From Ectobius pallidus (Eukaryota; Arthropoda; Insecta; Blattodea; Ectobiidae), in assembly GCA_964059195.1 (NCBI GenBank), contig CAXKWD010000003.1:196812174-196876173 (forward strand): 64,000 nt of DNA. The letters are read 5' to 3'. Position numbers and translations under genes: made by a program. Under the pieces are notes generated by a model, which was not told the origin of the DNA, searched no databases, and saw nothing but the letters and a program-made list of their open reading frames with translations. Of this stretch, positions 11,535 to 22,045 are shown piece by piece (within the stretch, counting starts at the first letter, position 1; each line of letters starts with the position of its first letter).

Positions 11535-11790
11535 AAGGATTATTTATTTATTAAGAAATCTTAAAAATTCTGTACCCATTAGTTATATAATATCAGCATA
11601 TTTTGCCTTTTTCCAAAGTATAATTTGTTATGGAATTTTGCTTTGGGAAAATTGTAGTTATGCTCATAATATTCTGTTGTAGTAAAACATGTGTTGTTGG
11701 TATAATTACGGATGCAGCCAGATTAGAAGATTGTAAGCCATTAGAATGACTATTCCACTCATTCGCCGCGTGTTTGACAAAGACCAATAA
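11535..11790 (+). mobile_element. LINE fragment, reverse transcriptase C-terminal part
   Basis: The + strand reads LLRNLKNSVP..YIISAYFAFFQS then ICYGILLWENCSYAHNILL. This aligns by eye with the LINE at 20790-21067 (LLRNLKNYIPFLYVKGAYFAFLQS). The frame ends in a stop and no other domain of the polymerase is present, so this is a truncated copy. Confidence 0.6.
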
Positions 11791-12109
11791 CGTTTAGCAA
11801 TTCCTCGGATATAGAACAATGACGATCGTTTATCTTATAATATCCTTCCTCGGATCACAAGGATCAAATTTTGTCTGATAAAACGTCAGCTCGTTACTGG
11901 ACACGTAAGGCTTCAACGTGCGGCGATTAATTCGTCACATGCTGACATCAGCAGTATGAAAACACATTATTTTATACAACATAAGTTGCTTCGAAATTGA
12001 AATAATATAAATGTCAATTGATTAAAAACACAATTTCGATTCGGTGCAAGCCAGTTCTTGTGCTTTATAGCGTTTTGATATAAGCAACTACCACGACGCC
12101 CTTCATCTT

Positions 12110-12313
12110 GTGATGCATATTAGTATAAATCGAATCGATTCCATTCTAATACGCCGTAATCTTACGGCTGACAGAATTTTGACAACAAAGATAGAAAGTG
12201 GTCTTAATAAATCCTACGCGAGATTACGAATTTCATCAGATAGATGTGCTCGAACTTCGTTTTCACAAATATATCGGTCAACTCGTTATCTCTCGTGGGA
12301 TTACCTATGATAA
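12110..12313. repeat. Small dispersed repeat, copy 2
   Basis: The right half (from cgagattacgaatttcatc at 12219 to tctcgtgggattacc) resembles 8272-8379 with scattered differences. The 66-codon frame across it is not supported as a gene. Confidence 0.4.
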
Positions 12314-12623
12314 AAATGTTCAATATTTTATAGAGCTGCTATCAAAAGTATTGACATGTAATCTAATTGATTAGTTAAGTCATCAGTATAAATATTAATA
12401 CGTATACTGTGGTTTTACTCTATGACGGAATTTTTTGAACGTGATATTGCTATAGAGTCTTAAGTAAATACAGTGTTTCAGCTTCAATCGTTGTAATTTT
12501 TGTTCTAGTCTTTAGTATTATGTTCTACTAAAGACTGAAGCTTGTATTTAGATTACCAGTTACCTTCAATACTGAAAATGGCGAGAACTAATTTTGTATT
12601 TTACTTTCATATTAAAGTATTTA

Positions 12624-13018
12624 GTCCACCACTGTGGCTCAGGGGATGTGTTCGCTCCTCTCATGCAGCGGGCCCGGGTTCGCTTCCTGGTCGGGACAAG
12701 TTACCTAGGTGGGGGTTTTCCGGGGTTTTTCCTCACCTGTTAGACAAATGTCAGGTAACTTTATGTCCTTGTGGTCCCAGGATATCATCTGGCCGTCATT
12801 ATCATCTGCATCCCATCCTCGCCTTGTTCGGAGTTGTGTGTGTGTGAATGGTGTGTCTCGTCCTATGTGTTCGTGTTGTCTTGGAGGTGACCCCGGCATT
12901 GGGCTGATCACTCATCCGTGGAGGCCCTCCATGTCCTTGTCTGGTCCAAAAAGTATGTCTGTGTTGTGATCCATACTTCATTCCTCTCCCGACAGGTCGC
13001 GGCCTGATAATAATAATA
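12624..13018 (+). mobile_element. tRNA-derived SINE, family A
   Basis: The tRNA-like head starts at gtccaccactgtggctcagg (A box ggctcagggga) with a B box at ggttcgcttcc. A body of about 300 bp follows, ending in a short (AAT)n tail. A diverged copy in reverse orientation lies at 41660-42089. The overlapping short frames on both strands are chance readings. Confidence 0.85.
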
Positions 13019-13325
13019 CACATTTTTTCTCAGAATTGTATTTTTGTATTCAGGACTCACAGAATGTGTAATTCTGCTGTAAACTGGACATCGTATTTGA
13101 GAGTCGAATACTGTACATTTCTTACCTTCAGTAGACCTAGGCAGAGAAAATAAAACAAAGAAAATGTTGACACATATTAGTGGGTAATTTCCTATTCTAG
13201 TCATGAAACATATGAACGAACAACAGATGCTACAAGTACAATTCTGATGAATAGTGTGTATTGTCACTAAACTGTCATAAAACAAACAAAAGGAAGGCAA
13301 TTACATTTTCTTGATTTTTTTTCCT

Positions 13326-13331
13326 TTTAAT
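13326..13331 (-). promoter_or_regulatory. Possible poly(A) signal ATTAAA of the Ly6-like gene
   Basis: On the - strand an ATTAAA hexamer lies about 95 bp downstream of the stop codon. It is conserved in the second copy at 19877-19882. This is a plausible signal only; no cleavage site is visible. Confidence 0.35.
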
Positions 13332-13424
13332 AGGCCTTCATGTACCATTGCAGTAAAACACAAACTCCGTAGTAAAATAACTAAATCTGCCATTATTTTC
13401 CCCTAACTACAAAGACAATATTGT

Positions 13425-13846
13425 TTACATGCAAGGAAAGTACACAACAAAAATGTGAAATATTAGTAAGCCTACCATGGAAAACACACTATCGTTATTA
13501 CGAGTTCCAGACGCCAAGAGATAATCCGGGCCCAGCTTTGTTTTCGTGAAATCATCATTACACAAATCTGTAGAACACTTCAAGCATCGAAGTTGTTTTT
13601 CATCGCAAGTTTTTTCTAAATTATCCAAATTACAAAACGAGTACATAACAAGTTTTCCATTTATTTGTCCGTGAAAAATTGTGCAGTACTGGCTGTTCCT
13701 GGGTGGGCATTCTTCATCTTCCCGTTCGGTCGCAAAATGCTGATAGCACCTGATTCCTATTTCCACCGAATTTTCCTTAGTTTCATTACCGTCGAATGCA
13801 CTTGATGGTGGACATAAATAACATCTCAGACTTTCGGCAACTTGTA
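13425..13846 (-). CDS. Ly6/uPAR three-finger protein, terminal exon, paralogue 1
   Basis: The exon encodes about 139 residues from QVAESLRCYLC to a stop. Ten cysteines are visible: RCYLC, RCYQ, ECPP, YCTIF, SFCN, KTCDE, RCLKC, DLCN. The closing CLKCSTDLCN motif is typical of Ly6/uPAR domains, which form small disulfide-bonded, usually GPI-anchored surface proteins. A hydrophobic C-terminal tail (VFSMVGLLIFHIFVVYF) follows a small-residue stretch and fits a GPI-attachment signal. The open frame extends upstream to 13943, but a consensus acceptor (ccttctttcag) ends at 13847 on this strand, so I place the exon start there with a phase-1 intron. The signal-peptide exon was not found. The frame is intact and conserved in the second copy, which suggests function. 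Confidence 0.8.
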
Positions 13847-14060
13847 CTGAAAGAAGGTTTATGAACACACCACAATATAAGAAATAAATACTCTGCATAT
13901 TTAATTCGTTAATAGAAATACTAATTTCAAGTCGTAGTTTCAATTCCCAAACCGTAACAACTCAATAATGCAACCAAGATGTAACATATGAAAATCAGTC
14001 AAAACCACGGCCTTCTGAAAAACGGATGCTTGTTTTAAAGTGTACATTATCGTATCCTAC

Positions 14061-14584
14061 CATGGCCTCCTTTATTGTACCAGGCCGGAGCAGTTCAATC
14101 TGGGAACATTTGATTCCGGCCGGCCGGCAGTTGTTGGTTTCAGTGTTGAGATATGGATATGGATGATTGAACGTTGTGTTCTGTGTTTTACTACGTTTTC
14201 TCATAGAAATTACCAGCTGTATATTACGAGATGTAATACCATAGTATGTTGTGTATATAGTGTGATATTTGTATAGTAATATAATATGGAATGAAGTATT
14301 GCATAATATTGTTTTACGGATTCAGAAAGGTGAGTGTGTTATGTCGCGAGTACGAGCGGTTTATTTTATGTTAAAAATCGACATAATAAATCTATCTTTA
14401 TTCTTGGAGGTTTACTTTACACGTAAAATTATCAGTAACTGCAAATAAATATCATTAAAGATTTCAGCTTCCCACGCGATGTACAAATGTCTTGAAGCAT
14501 TAGCGTAATGCCATAACACAAACCGGCCGGAACTGATCAGCTGGTGAGAAGCTGTCCTGGCCTGGTACAATAAAGGAGGCCGTG
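14061..14584. mobile_element. hAT-like MITE inserted in duplication copy 1
   Basis: The terminal inverted repeats begin CATGGCCTCCTTTATTGTAC and, inverted on the right, CACGGCCTCCTTTATTGTAC; they are about 26 bp long with one mismatch. The 7-bp flank atcctac is present on both sides. Copy 2 of the segmental duplication shows the unoccupied site (gtagcctacgctat at about 20600), which confirms an insertion of 524 bp after the duplication. The CA-start repeats and 7- to 8-bp duplication suggest hAT, but this is not certain. Confidence 0.8.
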
Positions 14585-14918
14585 ATCCTACGCTATAAGG
14601 AACCAAGGCCTCTGCATCGTCGGATAGTGACTGCTACAATCACTGCCGTCTCGAGAATTATGAACAAATTAGACCCTCATTAAATACATAGCCATTAAAA
14701 CTTATGTGAATTAGCAAATAAATTGTCGTTATTGCTTAGAATAAGTTTCTAAAATGTGTCTCCTTTAGCTATACAAATCATGTTTCATAGCTCATATAAA
14801 GGTGGGTTTCCACCGAATGGATTGGTCTAGTTTTTGTTTTATTTTCAAATTTCAAATTTTCATAAACACCAACACAGCGCAACAAAACAAAAACTATCGA
14901 ACAGGCTGTTTTCATTAA

Positions 14919-15679
14919 GGGGAGATAGTAGTTATCAGTGCCAAAAAATCGATTTTTTTTTTCTTAGGCTCATGTAATAGAGCAAGGTTTTGTGAACATT
15001 TTGATATATAGGTCTTATATGTTGCGTTATTATTAAGCCAAGCAGAGCGACCTGGAGCTTTCTAAAATGGATAAAATACCATAATGCACGTCATTTTCTA
15101 TTCGCTCTCCTGTAAAATTAAATTTTTTGTACTTCAGGTACCATTTTCTGAAAACCTATTGATGCTAAAATAATGAAACTTTCAGGAATTCATTATAGAC
15201 GGATGAAAAATCTCCCTTAGCAGAATTTTCGCAAAAGTCTTGACTATACAGAATTTTCAACTATTTTCATAAAAAAATAAAATAATTTTTTTTTTTTTTA
15301 GTCGTGAAGTTTTCATGCAGTTTTCATGCAGTAATATTGTACATATTAGACTGATTGTGCTAGGGTAATTAGTAGTACCTATTTTTAGTAAGTTCCCAAA
15401 GTTTCACAAAAATCTAAGCTACCGGTACAGAAATTGAATAAAGCGTACCTATGTCAAGGTAAGTAACTGTAAAACAAAATTATCACCAATGTGTTAAAAA
15501 ATTCTTTCCTACCAAACAGCGAGTTATAGAACAACCATTCTCTGATTATTTTAAACTGCAGAGTGTACTTGCAAAGCATAAAAAATTCAACGAAATCTGA
15601 CTGTTAACACCTGAGTTATGGCTTCTTGAACATACGCTATATTTTCTTTCGTTCTGCTAGCGGTAACTACCATCTCCCC
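14919..15679. mobile_element. MITE with TTAA target duplication
   Basis: The inverted ends read GGGGAGATAGTAGTTA and TAACTACCATCTCCCC. TTAA flanks both ends (14915-14918 and 15680-15683), the signature of piggyBac-type insertion. The 761-bp interior contains no recognisable coding sequence. The terminal bases differ from the usual CCC start, so the superfamily is tentative. Confidence 0.75.
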
Positions 15680-15746
15680 TTAAGTCAGATAATGGTCTAG
15701 AAGCTATCACTGGAAAGGGAAGTTGTAGAGAAAAAAATTAAGTAGT

Positions 15747-15817
15747 CTCTGTAGCTCAGTGGCAGAGTACTAGTCTTGTAAGCAAAGGGTCGTGTGATCA
15801 AACCTGACTAGAGGATT
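15747..15817 (+). pseudogene. tRNA-Thr(UGU)-like sequence, probably a pseudogene
   Basis: The segment has a tRNA layout: an acceptor start gtctctg, an A box tagctcagtggc, and an anticodon loop cttgtaa with TGT as anticodon. A B-box region gtgatcaaacc and a 3' acceptor-like tagagga follow. The T-loop lacks the normal GGTTCGAATCC consensus and the acceptor pairing is imperfect. A decayed tRNA gene or an isolated SINE head is more likely than a functional tRNA. Confidence 0.55.
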
Positions 15818-15827
15818 TTACTTTCTA

Positions 15828-15938
15828 TTAATAAAATATATTATATTTATCCTATAAGTTGCCCACAAAAGTACGAATATTTTACTTTTATGAGTGTGAA
15901 AGTGTTGATTTACCTTTTCTATTATCAAATATATTTTA
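15828..15938. repeat. Direct repeat flanking a Helitron, left copy
   Basis: About 105 bp (ttatatttatcctataagttgc ... ctattatcaaatat) is repeated in the same orientation at 16847-16955, on the other side of a family-2 Helitron. Differences are a few substitutions and one indel. Confidence 0.85.
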
Positions 15939-16759
15939 CTAACTTAAATGCCCGGCGTCGCCCGGTTTTTTTTTTTTTTTTTTTGTCTTGTAATTGAAAA
16001 TTATCTTATGAAGGACTTTCTATTTTTAAATTACAGGTCATTATATAGGTATTTAGAATTTGAAATAGGAATAACGACTTATCACACTCAAACTATTCCC
16101 TCAGAAAACGCTTGGTATAGCTTTCTATGGCTCATACAGGATGTAGAATTTTGCATCCCATCGCTTGTACACAGCAAGCCTGGTAGGGGATCAAATAAGA
16201 AGAAACGGAAATTCCGGTAACATAAAATTTTATTGTCTTTGCGGAATATTTATTTCTCACTCTCATGTATCATAAAACCGTTTTGGGGATGAAATTAAAC
16301 AAAAACGCAATATCACTTTCATACTTCTCTCCCCAGAGCATATTACCATACCTCGTATAGTTTTCTCTATCACCAGGGTAGAGAAAGTTATGTGACTGCA
16401 TTATTTTCGTGGTTTTAATTATTTAATATTTATTTATAACATGAATTTTATGCTGTTGATAGCTTCTCCAATTTGTCGTATTACCGTTTCATTTATTTCC
16501 ACACCCATCTGAGACCACTGGCAACAACTGTGATTTGGATTTGATAATTCGGTGTAAAAAGGGATTAAGTTTTCTCAAAAAACATTTGATTTTTGGCATT
16601 TAAAATAAAAATGTTGCAAAATCCTTTCTTAGTGAGCACTTACATTATAAAACGAAGGCACTGACAAAATGCCAAGTCTCTACCTATTATAGTTTAGGCT
16701 CTACGTTGATTCTCTGTCATTAAGTCAGTAAATCAGTCAGTCAGTCAGTCAGGACAAAG

Positions 16760-16848
<89 letters not shown>
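15939..16848 (-). mobile_element. Non-autonomous Helitron, family 2
   Basis: On the - strand the element ends in the hairpin ccgggcgacgccggg and ttag, next to T. At its 5' side it has (CT)n, (TA)n and a CTGACTGA tract after aaaggct. The body matches 28647-29557, 33909-34916 (3' half) and 43596-43939. No protein-coding capacity for Rep/helicase is seen; the short frame at 15948-16220 is antisense noise. Confidence 0.75.
16764..16848. repeat. (TA)n(GA)n compound microsatellite
   Basis: Pure TA units pass into pure GA units. The tract lies at the 5' end of the family-2 Helitron and has expanded there, as it has at 29480-29557. Confidence 0.95.
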
Positions 16849-16852
<4 letters not shown>

Positions 16853-16955
16853 ATATTTATCCTATAAGTTGCAAACAAGAGTACGAATATTTACTTGTAT
16901 GAGTTTAAAAGTGTGGATTTACCTTTTCTATTATCAAATATGTTTTATAATATTT
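16847..16955. repeat. Direct repeat flanking a Helitron, right copy
   Basis: This is the second copy of the 105-bp segment at 15828-15938. The following sequence at 16968-17085 (actacaatcgttgcgta ... aacaaagcgga) also recurs at 20651-20762, downstream of Ly6 duplication copy 2. Confidence 0.85.
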
Positions 16956-17191
16956 AGTTGCTTCAGACTACAATCGTTGCGTATTTATATTTTCATTCAT
17001 AGTTGAAGAATGAAATCCTGTGCATTCTGAATATCGCCATTGAAACGTACTCTAGTTAATTTACTTTAACAAAGCGGAAAACAAAATGTTCTTCTCGTAA
17101 AGCGGTAAATAAAATCGTCGTATAGTATTTCTAACAGACATTTAACTCAACGTAAAAAGTTTCTTTGGTACAATATTTCATTTTCGATGTA

Positions 17192-17848
17192 CGAGGTGCG
17201 TCCACAAAGTAAGTTTCCCTGGGACCGTTTACAGAAACAAAACACAATTTCATGGAAATATTTATTGAAACATACACAGCAAGTTGTTCAGCATTTTTAA
17301 CAAATTCACCAGCGGAATTGACAATGTTTGTTATACCTTGGAACCAAATTTTGAATACCTGTTTCGTAGAAGTCTGCCGCTTGCGATTTGAACCACAGTG
17401 TGACACCCATTTCCTCTTTCCTGTCATTTCTTCAGGTATAGGAAAACATGGAAATCTCTGGGAGCGAGGTCCGGACTGTAGGGTGGATGTTTAAACACTT
17501 ACCAGTCGAACTTCTGTGTGAGAATTGCTGGGAGGTATTTAAAAATCCACTCTACAGCTCGAATCTTGTTCCCAGTGATTTTCATATTTTCCTACATCTC
17601 AACAAATGACAGAGAATGAAAGAGGCCGAGGTGGTTGTCACACAGTGGTTTAAATCCCAAGCGGCAGAATTCTATGACACAAGCATTAAAAAGATGGTCA
17701 CACGGTATGGCAAATGTATCAATTCCGATGGCGAATATGTTGTAAAATAGCTGAACACTTGCTGTTTCTGTTGCAATAGGTATTTTCATGTAATTGTGTT
17801 TTGATTCTATAACGGCCCAAGGAAAGCTTACTTTATGGACGCGCCTTG
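17192..17848. mobile_element. Fold-back mariner: two transposase 3' halves joined head to head
   Basis: TA flanks both ends. The terminal repeats read cgaggtgcgtccacaaagta and, inverted on the right, tactttatggacgcgccttg. The right half on the + strand encodes a mariner C-terminus (VVVTQWFKSQAAEFYDT, then CINSDGEYVVK) preceded by FKNPLYSSNL..SDFHIFLHL. The left half on the - strand encodes the same region (FKHPPYSPDLAPRDFHVFL). The arms are about 325 bp each, visibly diverged, and meet near 17520. The N-terminal and most of the catalytic domain are absent. Confidence 0.85.
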
Positions 17849-18087
17849 TATCATGCTCATAGATAAGCATTTTTTCTACTTAAAATATTTTAAATGAAGT
17901 AGGTCACTTATGCTGAAAACTCAAGACAAGTCGATATAATGCCCATAGGCTACATTAAAATTGCCAATGTGGTACATTTTCGAACGATTTTTTTTTAAAT
18001 GAATCATTGATTGCTATGGCCAATTTAACAGCTGTGTGTCTTTCATATTTTTATGAAGGGTCAACTAGGTTACCAACTTTGTCATTA

Positions 18088-18482
18088 AGGCTAGTTTACA
18101 CGACGGAATTAGGTTTCGTAAGTAAGTTTCGCAACTGTTTTTTACTTGAATGCGCAAGCGCAAGATGTACTGGCGACAATGAGTTACGAAACTACGCAGT
18201 TTCGGCTGATTCCAACTTTTTACGAAACTATAATAGTAATGTTGATATTTTACGCTTATTTAGTTGATCGCGTTTCGTAAAATGAAATGGGGAAGTGAGG
18301 AAATTGTGAAATGCCTGTATTCATACGTGTTTCAAACATTTATATGGGATTTTAATAACTTGAACTTCAGAAATAACATGAAATGTGTGGTTGCATTGGA
18401 AAGAAAATGTGTGTAATTAGTTTCACGAAATCACTTTCATGAAAGTGGTTACGAAACCTAGTGTCATCGTGTAAACTAGCCT
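18088..18482. mobile_element. PIF/Harbinger-like MITE with TTA target duplication
   Basis: The ends read AGGCTAGTTTACACGACGG and, inverted, the right side cgtgtaaactagcct. The repeats extend with interruptions to the motif ttaggtttcgta. TTA flanks both ends (18085-18087 and 18483-18485), the usual three-base target of PIF/Harbinger. The 395-bp interior is rich in the motif tttcgtaa and its complement, and lacks a transposase. Confidence 0.8.
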
Positions 18483-19200
18483 TTACAATACAAATAGTTT
18501 TTTCTTCTGTTTATTTTCTTCATAAAATAAGAAAATATGTTTAGTGTTAGAAATTGTACCACCTTACCCTATGTTGAATCTGTCGGAGAAAAGAACAAGT
18601 CAGTTTGTATTATTTTTCGAAAAAGTTGTATTAATTACCTACGAACTCTCGTGAAATACGTTTAGATATATACAGGCATGTGAAAGTGCATATTCAAGTA
18701 CATGAACAATGCTACGACTTCCCGATTTTCTATAATCGGAAGATTGGGAAAGGGATTGTCTAAAGAAATATATTACTTAATTTATATAATTTACTATAGC
18801 ATCTTTGTCGATAAAAAAATCTTTAGTCTGATAACGAGAGTTGAAATTCCTACGAACTGCAGTTAGTTCCATTGTGCACCAGCATAAAATTAGGCCTACA
18901 TGTTATATTTTATAGTAGTTGGCAACCCTTCAGAAATGACGTCAATTTCAACTCACCGCCTTCTGCAATAGTCAGTCTCTTATACTGCATGCAATATCAG
19001 CTCCCCTCACCCGCGCATTTTTCAGCTCATGATAATTTTTTTTTCCTCAGAATTGTATTTTTCTATTCAGGATACACAGAACATGTATTTCTGCTGAAAA
19101 CTCGACATCGTATTTGAGAGTCGAACATTGCACATTTCCCACCTTCAGTAGATCCACCCATGCTATAGACAGAGAAAGTAAAACAAAGTATATGTTGACA

Positions 19201-19722
19201 ACTCCTCCTCCAGAAGCACCGCCGTCTCGAGAATTACACTGCCTGTCCTATGCTTTATTTTAACATGGAGTTCAGAGTATTGTTAAATTGCCTAATTTAT
19301 CCAGTAGAGGCGACACAGTTCACACCCAGATTGCAGCAATCACTAATCAAAATAAGCATTAAACAGACACAGATACTTGTGTTATTTGTTTAGAACGTAA
19401 TATTATTCCAGTATATGACACTTACCTTGAAATGGAATTTTGGAGCAATAATTAAAATAAATGTAAATTAATTAGACGCATTGATAGCCTATATTATGAG
19501 CACCGCCGTCTCGAGGAGTAATACAGTTTAGAAGGCAGTGATTATGAGCGGCGGTGACAGCACTACATAATCAACAATGTCGTACCAAAAAACAAGAAGC
19601 AGTCTGGGCGTGAAAGGTGCTGCCATCTGTAATGTCGCCGAGTACGCAAAATTAGCCGTATAGGACAGGCAGTGTATACACGATTGATACAGTTTAGAAG
19701 GCAGTGTCCAGAAGAAACGACA
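19201..19722. mobile_element. Insertion of unclear class in duplication copy 2
   Basis: Copy 1 reads continuously gttgacacatattag. Copy 2 has 522 bp between two gaca tetramers at this point. Inside, acactgcctgtcctat (19234) and ataggacaggcagtgt (19660) form an inverted pair, and tacagtttagaaggcagtg occurs twice. The motif accgccgtctcgag occurs at 19220 and 19502, and a close relative at 14641. It may be a composite of two related elements; no coding is visible. Confidence 0.6.
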
Positions 19723-19876
19723 CATATTAGTGGGTACATTCCTATTCTAGTAATGAAACATATGAACGAACAACAGATGCTACAAGTACAATTCTGATGA
19801 ATAGTGTGTATTGTCACTAAACTGTCATAAAACAAACAAAAGGAAGGCAATTACATTTTCTTGATTTTTTTTTCCT

Positions 19877-19882
19877 TTTAAT
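19877..19882 (-). promoter_or_regulatory. Possible poly(A) signal ATTAAA of Ly6 paralogue 2
   Basis: The ATTAAA hexamer lies on the - strand about 97 bp downstream of the stop codon, at the same relative place as in paralogue 1. Confidence 0.35.
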
Positions 19883-19978
19883 AGGCCTTCATGTACCATT
19901 GCCCAGTGCAACACAAACTCCGTAGTAAAATAACTAAATCTGCCATTATTTTTCCCCTAACTACAAAGAAAATATAGT

Positions 19979-20400
19979 TTACATGCAAGGAAAGTACGCA
20001 ACAAAAATATGAATTAGTATTAAGTCTACCATGGAAAACACACTATCGTTATTACGATTTCCAGACTCCACGTGATAATCCGGGCCCAACTTTGTTTTTG
20101 TGAAGTCATTATTACACAAATCTGTAGAACACTTCAAGCATCGAAGTTGTTTTTCATCGCAAGTTTTCTCTAAATCCTCCACATTACAAAACGAATAAAT
20201 AACCAGCTTTCCATCTACTTGTCCGTGAAAAATTGTGCAGTACTCGCTGTCCTTTGGTGGGCATTCTTCATCTTCCCGTTCAGTCACAAAATTCTGATAG
20301 CACCTGATTCCGGTTTCCACCGATTCTTCCTTAGTTTTATTACCGTGGAATGCACTTGATGGTGGACAAAAATAACATCTCAGACTTTCGGCAACTTGTA
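19979..20400 (-). CDS. Ly6/uPAR three-finger protein, terminal exon, paralogue 2
   Basis: This exon has the same length and layout as the exon at 13425-13846. All ten cysteines are kept, including RCYFC, ECPP, YCTIFHG and RCLKCSTDLCN. Amino-acid changes are scattered (for example DG to HG, RNSQ to KDSE, LLASGT to HVESGN) with no frameshift or stop. The tail is still mostly hydrophobic but carries an aspartate (SMVDLILIHIFVAYF). The acceptor (aatcttctttcag) is conserved, and the upstream open frame to 20497 is probably intronic. Intact frames in both copies suggest both are under constraint, or that the duplication is recent. Confidence 0.8.
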
Positions 20401-20789
20401 CTGAAAGAAGATTTGTGAACACACCACAATATAAGAAATACATACAATGCATACTTAATTCGTTCGCGGAAATACTAATTTCATGTAGCAATTTCACGTC
20501 CCATACGGTAACAACTCAATAATGCAACCATGACATAACATATGAAAATCACTCATATCCATGGCCTTCTGAAGATGCATGATTTAAAGTGTACATTATC
20601 GTAGCCTACGCTATAAGGAACCAAGGCCTCTGCATCGTCGGCTAGTGACTGCTACAATCGTTGCGTATTATATTTTCATTCATACTTGAATAATGAAATC
20701 CTGTGCATTCTTACTATCGCTATTGAACCGTACTCTAGTTAATTTACTTTAACAAAGCGGAATAAGTTTCCAAAATGTGTCTCCTTTAA

Positions 20790-21067
20790 CTATGTTACTC
20801 TTGCTCAGGAATTTGAAAAACTATATTCCATTCTTGTATGTTAAAGGAGCATATTTCGCCTTTCTTCAAAGTTTATTTAGATATGGTTTGATTTTGTATG
20901 GTAATAGCTCACACATAAACAAAATACTGATGATACAAAAGAAAGCAGTAAGAATATTAAATAATTCCTCAGCAAGAGAACACTGTCGACCTTTATTTAT
21001 TAGGACAAGGTTGCCTATGTTACCGATTTTACATTTTGTTATCCCATGCCTTTATTATGTAGTCTAA
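20790..21067 (+). mobile_element. Jockey-like LINE, 5' part of an interrupted reverse transcriptase fragment
   Basis: The reading LLRNLKNYIPFLYVKGAYFAF then FRYGLILYGNSSHINKILMI, QKKAVRILNN and REHCRPLFI is typical of the C-terminal part of insect non-LTR polymerases. The frame ends at 21067. The matching 3' part lies at 22100-22413. Related degraded copies are at 2350-2835 and 11535-11790. Confidence 0.8.
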
Positions 21068-21828
21068 TAAATTGATACAAAATATATTGTACAATAATCT
21101 ATATATACTTTCATCTGGTAGTGTTATATTTTGTATAGATGTATATCTCCAAGGCCTACAATCTAAAATTTAGAAGTCTGTAAATGGTCCGAATTAGGAA
21201 ACCGGTTGCTTAAGTTGGACCGATGGTAAAACTGTGAGTAAAAAAAAATAATTGTAATATTTTACAGAATCTATATTTTAACAAATTTATTAGGCACACA
21301 TGGCATTTAAAGTAAGTTAGTTAAGGCCTATTATACAAAACCATTAAATATAATTTGTAAATTAGAAGCAAACTGTTTTGTACTGATAAAGTGCTTCAAA
21401 TAAGAAACAAAGAATTACCCAAGAAACAAATTGCATAAAAAATGTAAAATACACCAAATATACCAAATCTGCCTATACGCTGAGATCAAGAATGGAAGTT
21501 ATGGTGGTCTAAATTAGGAAACACGCAGTGGTCCAACTTCGGCAACTGGAGGCCATGTAAAGAAATATGATGCTACAAGCACTCACAAAATGTAAAACTA
21601 GTTTTACGATATCTAGTTATTAACTAATGAAAGGCAGTTGTAAAATATAATGTAGGTAATTGTTTTGCTTGGAGGGTACAACTAGACTTGGAAGAAGAAG
21701 AATTCAGCTGTTGGACGATTTAAGGGAAAAGCGGAAATATTGGATGCTGAAGGAGGAAGCAGAGGATAGACAGTTTCGGAAAACAAAATTCGCGTACCAA
21801 GTTTGAAAACCTGCCGGAAGGCAGAATA

Positions 21829-21860
21829 CTTACTACTACTACTACTACTACTACTACTAC
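21829..21860. repeat. (ACT)n microsatellite
   Basis: About ten tandem ACT/TAC units are seen directly. Confidence 0.95.
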
Positions 21861-22045
21861 ACAATAGCTTAGAATTTGTAGCGCGACTCTTGTTACACAA
21901 TCGAGGAGAACACAATAATTGCAGTTATTCTTTTCCCAAAGGCTGAAGCCAACTGACCGTTGGATCACACGTCCTTGACAACATTTTTCACCAGTAGAGC
22001 CAACTTGAATGTTTAAGTTACTAACACGTAGAGAAATATGAAGGA

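Larger units (their letters stand above)
13019..14640. repeat. Segmental duplication, copy 1 (carries Ly6 exon 1)
   Basis: From about 13030 (tctcagaattgtattttt) to 14640 (gtgactgctacaatc) the sequence matches 19045-20656 in the same orientation, including exon, upstream intron-like sequence and 3' flank. The SINE at 12624-13018 abuts its left edge. A hAT-like MITE interrupts this copy at 14061-14584. The other copy lacks that MITE and has its own insertion. Confidence 0.85.
19045..20656. repeat. Segmental duplication, copy 2 (carries Ly6 exon 2)
   Basis: This copy matches 13030-14640 in the same orientation at high similarity. It is interrupted at 19201-19722 by an insertion absent from copy 1, and it lacks the MITE of copy 1. 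The right edge is at about 20656, where it continues into sequence also seen at 16968-17085. Confidence 0.85.

Noticed and set aside
13847..13943. Start of the Ly6 protein at the upstream ATG (MKLRLEISI...).
   Set aside because: A conserved polypyrimidine tract and AG precede the conserved part in both copies, so the upstream frame is more likely intron. Kept open as an alternative in the findings.
15747..15817. Functional tRNA-Thr gene.
   Set aside because: The T-loop lacks the B-box consensus and the acceptor pairing is poor; called as a pseudogene.
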